64,000 bases of DNA from Thiothrix lacustris DSM 21227 (GTDB lineage: Bacteria; Pseudomonadota; Gammaproteobacteria; Thiotrichales; Thiotrichaceae). The notes under the pieces are model-generated. The model was given only the letters and a program-made list of their open reading frames with translations. It did no database searches and was not told the origin of the DNA. The stretch is from assembly GCF_000621325.1 (NCBI RefSeq), contig NZ_JHYQ01000028.1:1-64000 (forward strand), given 5' to 3'. A program made the position numbers and the translations under genes. Shown here piece by piece: positions 22,002 to 32,349 of the stretch (position 1 is the first letter of the stretch; the number at the start of each line of letters is the position of its first letter).

Positions 22002-23129
22002 TCACTCTGCAAAGCGGCTTGCCAGCCCATCAGTCAGCACTAAGGCTGCGCCCAAGGCGATAAACAGCAAGCTGCCAATCACCGCACCGCTGAAAATTTG
22101 GGTACGAGTAAAACGGCTGCGGTCACGGAACGGCTTTTCCACAAAGCGCCAGCTAAACCACGCCAGCACCAACGTCAGCACACTCAAGCCTGCCATGAAA
22201 GCCGTGCTTGGCTCATCCAGCGCCTGCATCCGTGCAAACACAAACAGGGGCTGATGCCACAAATAAGCACTGTAGGAAATCAGCCCGATACCCACCAACG
22301 GCGGGCTGGCCAGCAACTTGCCCACCCACGTGGCTGGCGTCGCCGCCACAATCAGCAGCAGTGCCCCGACGGTCGGCACTAACGCATACAAGCTGGGAAA
22401 CGGAATGCCGTCATGAAAGAAAAACACCGCATAACCCAGCAAGGCAAGACCACCTAGACTGCCCACTTGTGCCAGCATTCCTTGTGGAGAAGCTTTATTT
22501 TGCAAGTAGAACGCCGCCAATGCCCCCAGCATCAATTCCCATGCCCGGCTGGGAATCAGGTAGAAATTGGCTTCCACCGAACCGCGCCATAACCATTCCG
22601 ACCAGCCCAAGCTCAGCAAGGCGACCAGCGAAATCAACCCTACCAACCAGCGCTTGCCCAAGCCCCATGCCAACAGCATGAACAGTGGAAACACCAGATA
22701 ATATTGCTCCTCAACCGCGAGGCTCCACGTATGCAGCAAGGGAATCTGTTCCGCCGTCGCCGCAAAATAATCGGTCTGCAACCAAAACAGGATATTGGAA
22801 GCAAACACCGCTACCGCTGCCATACTCTTACCAAAGTCGACCATTTCGGCGGGCAGCAATAGCCACCACGCCAACGGCAAACACGCGAGTAATACGAAAA
22901 ATAAAGCAGGTAAAATGCGCCGGGCACGGCGTTCATAGAAACCGGCGACAGTGAAACGTCCCGCCGCCAGTTCTTCCAGAATGATCGAAGTAATCAGGTA
23001 GCCGCTGATGACAAAAAAGACATCCACACCCACAAAGCCGCCGCTCACCGCCGCAAACCCGGCATGGAACAAGATCACCGGGATGACCGCCAAGGCGCGT
23101 AACCCGTCAATTTCCTTTCTGTAAATCAC
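22002..23129 (-). CDS. Acyltransferase family 3 (OafA/YrhL-like) membrane protein
   Basis: A 375-residue integral membrane acyltransferase of the OafA/OatA family, which passes acetyl groups across the inner membrane to O-antigen or other surface sugars. The N-terminus IDGLRALAVIPVILFHAG has the conserved Arg and His. GGFVGVDVFFVISGYLIT, FYERRARRILPALF and HTWSLAVEEQYYLVFPL are family motifs, and about ten hydrophobic helices are present. It ends without a fused SGNH domain; that domain is encoded by the next gene. Confidence 0.93.
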   Translation of the reverse strand: MIYRKEIDGLRALAVIPVILFHAGFAAVSGGFVGVDVFFVISGYLITSIILEELAAGRFTVAGFYERRARRILPALFFVLLACLPLAWWLLLPAEMVDFGKSMAAVAVFASNILFWLQTDYFAATAEQIPLLHTWSLAVEEQYYLVFPLFMLLAWGLGKRWLVGLISLVALLSLGWSEWLWRGSVEANFYLIPSRAWELMLGALAAFYLQNKASPQGMLAQVGSLGGLALLGYAVFFFHDGIPFPSLYALVPTVGALLLIVAATPATWVGKLLASPPLVGIGLISYSAYLWHQPLFVFARMQALDEPSTAFMAGLSVLTLVLAWFSWRFVEKPFRDRSRFTRTQIFSGAVIGSLLFIALGAALVLTDGLASRFAE

Positions 23130-23151
23130 GTTGGCGCTTACCCAAAAGCGC

Positions 23152-24078
23152 TTATTCTACCAGACCCAATACACCCGCGCCTCGATCTTCTGGCACATCC
23201 GTAATACCGCGTAACTGGCGGCTGGCGTTGATCAGGTCGTGGATAATCGGCATTAATACCAGCTCAATCGCCATCAGCATTTTGCTGCTGGGAACCACCA
23301 TGGTATTGCGGCGCGTCATGAACGCCCCCGGAATATCCGCGAGCAACGGGACGAAATTAGGCCAGTATTTGTCGATGAAATGGATAATCAGATAGCACTC
23401 ATCCGCCGACGGCACCGCTTCAGCCCCAAACGGGTCAGACGTATCCACTAAGGGAATAAGCTGGAAATTGATATGCGTGCGCATGAATTGCGGGGTAATG
23501 TGGCTCACATAATCGTTGAGACGCTTCAGCAAAGCTTCTTTCGCATCCTCCAACGGCACACTACGGTTGTAGACTTCGTGCTGGATTTTACTCATCCACT
23601 CCAGATTCGCATTCGGCGCAATCCCGATCGACAAGTCGGGGTATTGTGACAAATCAATCTCGTCGACCGAAGCAGCGCCATGCAAACCGCGATACAACAA
23701 TAAATCGCTGTCAGGATCCATACGTTCCCACGGCGTAAACGTGCCGACTTCCTGCCCGAATTTGCGTGCTTGGGTGTCGGTGTGCAAGTAGTGCCGAGAC
23801 AAACCACCACCTGTTGCCGCGTATTCAAAAAACAGGCTTTCCAGCTTTTCGAGATGGTTGCCTTCAGGGCCGAAATGCCCCAGGGTTTTGCCTTGTTGTT
23901 CGGCCTCACGCACCGCTTCACGCATGGTGTTACGGTCATAACGGCGGAAAGCACTGCCGTCAATGTAGACCGCTTTGACCCGCTCCCGGTAAAAAATCCG
24001 CTCCAATGCTTGGATAACCGATACTGAACCCGATTCCATAGCGCCGGTAATGGCAACAATAGGATGCTCTGCTGACAT
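23152..24078 (-). CDS. Phosphoribulokinase-like protein with altered catalytic residues
   Basis: A 308-residue protein collinear with class I (proteobacterial) phosphoribulokinase, the Calvin-cycle enzyme that makes ribulose bisphosphate. The fold landmarks are there: HFGPEGNHLEKLE, FTPWERMDPDSDLLLY, GLHGA, APNANLEWMSKIQ, PQFMRTHINFQ, IPLVDTSDPF and TRRNTMVVPSSK. The active site is not. The P-loop reads GAMESGSVSV instead of GSSGAGTSTV, the catalytic base Asp42 is Ser (IDGSAFRR), and the Walker-B-side Glu of YEGLHG is Arg (YRGLHG). It is probably not a working kinase. The frame is intact behind an AGGAGGAGG site at 24078. No other Calvin-cycle gene is in the window. Confidence 0.85.
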   Translation of the reverse strand: MSAEHPIVAITGAMESGSVSVIQALERIFYRERVKAVYIDGSAFRRYDRNTMREAVREAEQQGKTLGHFGPEGNHLEKLESLFFEYAATGGGLSRHYLHTDTQARKFGQEVGTFTPWERMDPDSDLLLYRGLHGAASVDEIDLSQYPDLSIGIAPNANLEWMSKIQHEVYNRSVPLEDAKEALLKRLNDYVSHITPQFMRTHINFQLIPLVDTSDPFGAEAVPSADECYLIIHFIDKYWPNFVPLLADIPGAFMTRRNTMVVPSSKMLMAIELVLMPIIHDLINASRQLRGITDVPEDRGAGVLGLVE

Positions 24079-24124
24079 GAATCCTCCTCCTAAAAAACGT
24101 GGTGAAGTGGAGCATACCACCAGC

Positions 24125-24698
24125 CTATTGGGTTCGATACCTACCCTTATTGAGGGGCAAGCTGCTGCCAAGGCTGGCTTCATGCACTTCAAAGTGCTCC
24201 AGTTCTGGCAGGTAATATTGCCCCGCTTTGAGCAGTTTAAGTAAAAACGTGGGGGTGGCTGTGGCAAACCAGTGGCTGCGGTAGCGTTTTTCTTGCAGAA
24301 ACAGCAGCACGTCAAAGGGGTTGTAGACGGATTCGCCCAGCCAGTTGTAACCGTTGTACCAACGGCGCATTTGCTCCAGATTGACCCCCGGCAGATAGTC
24401 AGCGAAGTTTTGTTCCAATTCAACTTGGGTGTAACCGCACAGACTGGAATAGGTGGAACGCAGAGTGATGTCTTGCAGGTTATTCAAATCACTGAACAGC
24501 GAGACTTGCGAGAATTTCGAGACGCCAGTTAGTAACACGAAGCGTAGCAGGGTGTCGCCCCCTTTCAACACAGAATACAGGTTTTTCAGGCCGTCACGCA
24601 GTTAGATAGCCCGTTCTGGGTGGTCGATCTGGTCGTTCATGGGCTTGTCGCATTCGTCGATTAGCACCACGGCGGATACCGATAGGGAGTTTTTTCAT
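24125..24698 (-). pseudogene. AAA-ATPase-like / PD-(D/E)XK family gene, decayed
   Basis: Remnant of a gene of the AAA-ATPase_like (DUF1703-associated) family. The start codon at 24698 and eight residues, MKKLPIGI, are typical of the family N-terminus. A large deletion then joins them out of frame to the Walker B region VVLIDECDKPMND. An in-frame TAA (about 24602-24604) interrupts the next segment, after HPERAI. The longest open piece (24571-24125) continues with FVLLTGVSKFSQVSLFSDLNNLQDIT and RRWYNGYNWLGESVYNPFDVL. The C-terminal nuclease domain is missing. Such genes are often multi-copy in these genomes; this copy is dead. Confidence 0.85.
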
Positions 24699-24769
24699 GC
24701 GTTGCCGTGCCTTTCGAGGATACAAGGCAAGTATAGCGGAAGTGGGTCGAAGATGGTGTTTCGTGTCGT

Positions 24770-25000
24770 TTGATACCGATTGTACAAGCCTCCCTCGACG
24801 ACCTCAAAACCCCATTATGGCAGCGTTTCCGCTCACCCCTATCGCCCAAAGATGACCGCGAGTTTCTATCCAAGCTGAAACTGATTATCCTCACCGAAAG
24901 CGAACAGTTATCCGGCAAACGCCCGGTCTATCGCCTGATTGATGATGCCGAGCTTTTGCTGACCTTGTTTGCAGCCCCGTCACCCCACGGCGATCCATGA
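24770..25000 (+). CDS. Small hypothetical ORF upstream of metH
   Basis: An open frame of 76 codons from a TTG start. The product (SLDDLKTPLWQRFRSPLSPKDDREFLSKLKLIILTE) looks protein-like, with amphipathic helices and an acidic C-terminal half, but I do not recognise the family. There is no clear ribosome site, and the upstream DNA belongs to the decayed neighbour, so this may be a truncated gene whose 5' part was lost in the same event. Function unknown. Confidence 0.4.
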   Translation: MIPIVQASLDDLKTPLWQRFRSPLSPKDDREFLSKLKLIILTESEQLSGKRPVYRLIDDAELLLTLFAAPSPHGDP

Positions 25001-25078
25001 AAACATCGGGCGGTTTATGTTCTCCCCGCTAGATTCTGGTACGATACCCACCTTATTTAAACTGCTGATGATGTAAAC

Positions 25079-28762
<3,684 letters not shown>

Positions 28763-28780
28763 ATAATTCGTCTTTGGATT

Positions 28781-28814
28781 TTCCAGAAGCATCTATTCTT
28801 TGATGCTTCTGGAA
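28781..28814. terminator. Convergent-gene hairpin between metH and the next gene
   Basis: A 13-bp perfect stem (ttccagaagcatc / gatgcttctggaa) with an 8-base loop lies between the tail-to-tail stops of metH and the AT-rich gene. Short T-rich stretches flank it on both strands, so it could end transcription from either side. Confidence 0.7.
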
Positions 28815-28821
28815 GAAGACT

Positions 28822-30117
28822 TTATTTCCCATTACTTTTGACAAGCTCATCGAACGATTGAAATATATTTACTGCCGATTTTGGTTTTGTACCGTGAAAA
28901 AAAATCCTCATGAAAATCCCTTCATCTAAAACATTAGATTTTTCATCACCCAGTAAAATCACTCGATTATCAAAAAACCATGGGTAATCTTTTCCTCTTC
29001 TATAACCAGCCGCCTCTTTTCGAGTTGACCAACACGCTTTCAAGCCCATTTCGTTACACAATTCAATAAACGCATCCATATTAAGAGCAAGATGAACAAC
29101 GACGCGACCAAATACAATGCCGAACATATGCTCAATTGGTAATTGCCTAGAAAAAATTGGCAAAGCAAGTGGAATATTCATTCCAGAAATCAAGTTCCAT
29201 CGTGGATAATTAGGTTTACCCACACACATTTCAAACCAGCCTTTAAATAATTCCGCACTAATAAAACGACTCCTATCTCGATAAACACCGACAAATAAAC
29301 AATTATCTATATGAGCAAGTGCATATCCCTTACTATTTGATTCATCAATTAGTTTTGACAACTCATCATCCCATAGCTCTAATTTCACCGGATCAGGTTT
29401 TATTATAACGCCATGCTTGGAATCTGGGTCAACACTTTGATTATCAGTCAATATTTCATAAACATGTTGTAATCGAGCTTTTTGCCTAATAACTCTATCC
29501 ATTTGATTGGAAACCTTTAATCCTTCTTTTTCGCGAAAATTATAGATAGAAATTTCATCTGGACTTTGGTTGATAAAATTAACAATCTTCTCATTAACCT
29601 CACCTTCTTTAACTTCAGAAGCGAAAACTCCTTGACTTGGATTGATTGTAAGTAAATCACCTATTTGTATAAATGCAGTCAGATCCGATAACAAAGAAAA
29701 TTGATAAAAATCATCAGAAGTCATACTTCTAGCTGCTTGTCGCACTGACTCAACATTAGAGTGATTTAATGATGGTTGCTTTTTCTCTCTATAAAGTCGA
29801 CGGGCAATATACAACTGATTTGCAATCATTTTCCAAGCAATAGAATCGATCACTTTACGATACAAAACTTGCTTGCCCGCTATCAGTTTTGACTCATCCA
29901 TCAGAGATATAATTGCCATTTCTTGAGCTTGATAAAAACCATAGTGAGCCAACGTATAAAATTGGTAACGGAACTCTGGCTTTGTCCATTTTTCATGAAT
30001 ATTTTCTGTTTCAAGTAATGTTTGAGCATTCCCACAAGCCAAATCAGCTAATGCCCGAATTTCTGCTTCTAATTCCACGGGAAAAGCGTTAATTCCATAA
30101 ACTGGTTTCTTTTTCAA
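28822..30117 (-). CDS. Hypothetical protein, AT-rich orphan gene
   Basis: I do not recognise this 431-residue protein. It is soluble and mixed alpha/beta, with no signal peptide or membrane segment. Notable stretches are LADLACGNAQTLLETENIHEKW near the N-terminus, a helical region rich in charged residues, and a C-terminal part with IPLALPIFSRQLPIEHMFGIVFGRVVVHLALNMDAF. Codon use is clearly more AT-rich than that of metH on one side and the TA genes on the other, which suggests transfer from another genome. A defence or mobile-element role is possible but nothing in the sequence shows it. Confidence 0.7.
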   Translation of the reverse strand: MKKKPVYGINAFPVELEAEIRALADLACGNAQTLLETENIHEKWTKPEFRYQFYTLAHYGFYQAQEMAIISLMDESKLIAGKQVLYRKVIDSIAWKMIANQLYIARRLYREKKQPSLNHSNVESVRQAARSMTSDDFYQFSLLSDLTAFIQIGDLLTINPSQGVFASEVKEGEVNEKIVNFINQSPDEISIYNFREKEGLKVSNQMDRVIRQKARLQHVYEILTDNQSVDPDSKHGVIIKPDPVKLELWDDELSKLIDESNSKGYALAHIDNCLFVGVYRDRSRFISAELFKGWFEMCVGKPNYPRWNLISGMNIPLALPIFSRQLPIEHMFGIVFGRVVVHLALNMDAFIELCNEMGLKACWSTRKEAAGYRRGKDYPWFFDNRVILLGDEKSNVLDEGIFMRIFFHGTKPKSAVNIFQSFDELVKSNGK

Positions 30118-30181
30118 TTTACTGCCCCTGTAGCAATATTAATATCCTACCTGCAAAAACAGGTTGAACACAGAATATCAC

Positions 30182-30210
30182 TTGAAAGCAGACAATGGCT
30201 ACTCTATGAT
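30182..30210 (+). promoter_or_regulatory. Sigma-70 type promoter of the toxin-antitoxin pair
   Basis: TTGAAA and TATGAT are separated by exactly 17 bases, and the -10 hexamer ends 32 bases before the antitoxin start. It is the best promoter-like match between the divergent AT-rich gene and the antitoxin gene. Confidence 0.65.
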
Positions 30211-30242
30211 CATTAGTGTACATCTAAAAAGTAGTATTATTT

Positions 30243-30572
30243 ATGCAAGTCATCGGCATCAAAGAACTCCAAACCAATCCCGGCAAGCTAACCAAAGCCT
30301 TCCAGAACCACGACTACCTGTTGATCACTAAACACGGTCAACCGCTAGGTCTTGCCCTACCCTTTGCCGAAGGCATCATGGAGCAAGGTTTACTGCCGTG
30401 GTTTGCCATCAAAGGCTTTCAAAGCGGGGATTTGAGCCTGGGACAACTCAGCAAAGCACTCGGTAAAAACCAGCACGAAACCATCAAGTTGCTGGGGCTG
30501 TTGGGTGTGCCAGTAGCAGATTATGACTTTGCCGAAGACTTGGCAGCACTTGAGAAGATGCTGGCAGCATGA
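30243..30572 (+). CDS. Antitoxin with Phd-like N-terminus and UPF0175-like C-terminus
   Basis: A 109-residue protein. Residues 1-40 (MQVIGIKELQTNPGKLTKAF, then LLITKHGQPLGLALPF) follow the Phd/YefM antitoxin pattern, which folds into a DNA-binding dimer. Residues about 50-109 (FQSGDLSLGQLSKALGKNQHETIKLLGLLGVPVADYDF) resemble UPF0175 proteins, small helix-turn-helix proteins often paired with DUF3368 toxins. It overlaps the toxin gene by four bases, the common TA layout. Phd-type antitoxins usually repress their own operon; the promoter at 30182 would be the target. Confidence 0.75.
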   Translation: MQVIGIKELQTNPGKLTKAFQNHDYLLITKHGQPLGLALPFAEGIMEQGLLPWFAIKGFQSGDLSLGQLSKALGKNQHETIKLLGLLGVPVADYDFAEDLAALEKMLAA

Positions 30573-31054
30573 AAGTTATTGTCAGTGATACCACCAGCTT
30601 GATTGCGCTGGAAGGCTTGCAATCCATCGACTTACTGTGTGCCGTGTTTGAAAGCATTCTGATTCCACAGGCCGTCTTGAATGAACTGTCCGCAGGCTCG
30701 CCCGACATTATCAAGAAAATCAACGCAGCAGGTTGCATTGAAATCATCCGGCTGGAGCCTTCCGAACAACTCACCAGCCTGCAACTGGTACTTGACCCCG
30801 GCGAAGCGGAAGCCATCACCTTGGCATTAGAACGCCAGCTTCCGATCCTGATCGACGAACGCAAGGGTCGGGCAATTGCCTTGCAAAAACACCTGATCGT
30901 GACGGGATTTGCGGGTTTACTGTTGCTGGCGATTAAAAGGAAGGTACTGCAACCCGTCGTTGCCCAATCCATGCTGGATCAGGCAATCACCAACGGATTT
31001 AGAATATCCGACAAGCTCTATCGTCAAGTATCCACCGCTATTTCAGCAGCGTAA
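30569..31054 (+). CDS. DUF3368 PIN-like toxin
   Basis: A 161-residue protein of the DUF3368 group, PIN-domain-like nucleases paired with UPF0175 antitoxins. The N-terminal VSDTTSLIALEGL carries the first conserved Asp, LDPGEAEAITLALE the central Glu, and LIDERKGRAIA the further acidic residue and Arg. PIN toxins cleave RNA; no target can be read from the sequence. It overlaps the antitoxin gene (ATGA) and, at its 3' end, the convergent LprI/SH3 gene by 17 bases. Confidence 0.82.
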   Translation: MKVIVSDTTSLIALEGLQSIDLLCAVFESILIPQAVLNELSAGSPDIIKKINAAGCIEIIRLEPSEQLTSLQLVLDPGEAEAITLALERQLPILIDERKGRAIALQKHLIVTGFAGLLLLAIKRKVLQPVVAQSMLDQAITNGFRISDKLYRQVSTAISAA

Positions 31055-31904
31055 TCGCCTCAAACGCATCCATCTCGCCCATAGCAGTAGTGCCACTGCC
31101 GTCGTATTGGGTTCCCGTACCAACGCTGGCTTTCACCTTTTTGTTCTTGAATTTGGCGGGCATTTCCGCCACTTCATTCCATGCGTCACACAAGGGTGCT
31201 GAGCATAAGCCAGAATGCTCCACCCCTTGCTTGTCGGTAATGGTCAGATAACAGTTATCCCCGCATTCATACGCGGTAATCGTGCCTTCGAGGGTTTTAC
31301 CCGCCGCTTTAGCTTTACTCTCACTGGCAGCCAGTTTTTCCAGAAAAGCGTCAAAGGTGTAAGCGGTTTTGCCTTGCCACTCGATTTTTACCCAAGTGCC
31401 ATCACGCCCCCCAATCGAATCGGTTTTATCAGTACGAGCCAACACCTTCACTTTGCCGCCATAGGGAACATTCCCCAGCTTCTTGCCCGTGACATCGGCG
31501 CTGTTACGCACAGTCAAATTAGGTTGCGCAATGGCTTTATACCAACCCGTACTGGTATCACTCTCTGTCGCTGGCGCCTCTTCCGCATTGGCAATCTTGT
31601 TATTCAACACAGCCAGCCGGGAGGTATAAGCCTCTTTCAGACAATCAACGTCTGTACACGCATTACGCTCAGTCGTTAGCCACTCACCTTCTTCCGCTTT
31701 CAACGCAGCCTTGTCACGGGTGCCGTCGAGTGCTTTCTGGAAGGACGCAGCTAACAACTCATCCAGATGCGATAATTGCTTGGTATTACAGACCGTTTTC
31801 TCTGACCACGTTTTAGCTTTGGCGCAGTTAAAACTGGCGGCATAACTGTGCAGCGGCAGCAACAGCACCGCGCCTAACAAGAAACCTTGAATATTTTTTT
31901 TCAT
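31038..31904 (-). CDS. Secreted LprI-domain protein with SH3 domain
   Basis: A 288-residue exported protein. A signal peptide ending SYA is followed by an LprI/DUF1311-like domain (FNCAKAKTWSEKTVCNTKQLSHLDELLAASF, with paired cysteines), a type that includes lysozyme inhibitors. A bacterial SH3-like domain follows at about 120-190 (NLTVRNSADVTGKKLGNVPYGGKVKVL). The C-terminal region is Cys-containing (YECGDNCYLTITDKQGVEHSGLC). I chose the start at 31904 because it opens the signal peptide. The start overlaps the DUF3293 stop by four bases, so the two genes are coupled. Confidence 0.83.
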   Translation of the reverse strand: MKKNIQGFLLGAVLLLPLHSYAASFNCAKAKTWSEKTVCNTKQLSHLDELLAASFQKALDGTRDKAALKAEEGEWLTTERNACTDVDCLKEAYTSRLAVLNNKIANAEEAPATESDTSTGWYKAIAQPNLTVRNSADVTGKKLGNVPYGGKVKVLARTDKTDSIGGRDGTWVKIEWQGKTAYTFDAFLEKLAASESKAKAAGKTLEGTITAYECGDNCYLTITDKQGVEHSGLCSAPLCDAWNEVAEMPAKFKNKKVKASVGTGTQYDGSGTTAMGEMDAFEAITLLK

Positions 31905-32323
31905 GACGCTAACACCACCAATTGTGGTACGGCTGTCTCGGCATCTGCCCACAAAATGGCATTTTGCGCATATTGTTCACCCAGAAACTTGGCATTTTCT
32001 AAATCCAACCCCGGCACTAAAAAGCTTTCTTCGCCCTGCCATTCGCCCGCCGGGTCAAGCCCGATCGCGGGAATCGCAGTATAACCATTCTGTTCCAATT
32101 CCCCCGCGAGTTGCTGCTGTGCACGGGCATTATCTGCCTCGCTTTGCGGCCAGCTATGTGGGTTGCATGCGGTAATGAATGCCGCGCAGCTATGCCCGCT
32201 TTCCTGCAACAACGCCGCAAGCTCCGTAGAAGGACTATCGGTTTTCAGGGTAAAAGCCCCACGTGGATGCTGTACCCGGTAATGGGCAGCGTGATACGCC
32301 GCCAACAGTTCTGATGTCATCAT
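31901..32323 (-). CDS. DUF3293 domain protein
   Basis: A 140-residue cytoplasmic protein of the DUF3293 family. Conserved features are FITACNPHS, the charged helix SEADNARAQQQLAGEL, and GLDPAGEWQGEESFLVPGLD followed by FGQNAILW-like AQNAILWADAET. The function is unknown. The start at 32323 is six bases after GGGGA; an earlier in-frame start lies in the intergenic DNA. It overlaps the LprI/SH3 gene by four bases and lies 26 bases from the large glycosidase-like gene upstream, so all three may be one operon. Confidence 0.8.
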   Translation of the reverse strand: MMTSELLAAYHAAHYRVQHPRGAFTLKTDSPSTELAALLQESGHSCAAFITACNPHSWPQSEADNARAQQQLAGELEQNGYTAIPAIGLDPAGEWQGEESFLVPGLDLENAKFLGEQYAQNAILWADAETAVPQLVVLAS

Positions 32324-32349
32324 GTTGTGTCCCCAATTTATTGAAATCG

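Noticed and set aside
25001-25078. Cobalamin or SAM riboswitch before metH
   Set aside because: The region is too short and shows no B12-box or SAM-type conserved core.
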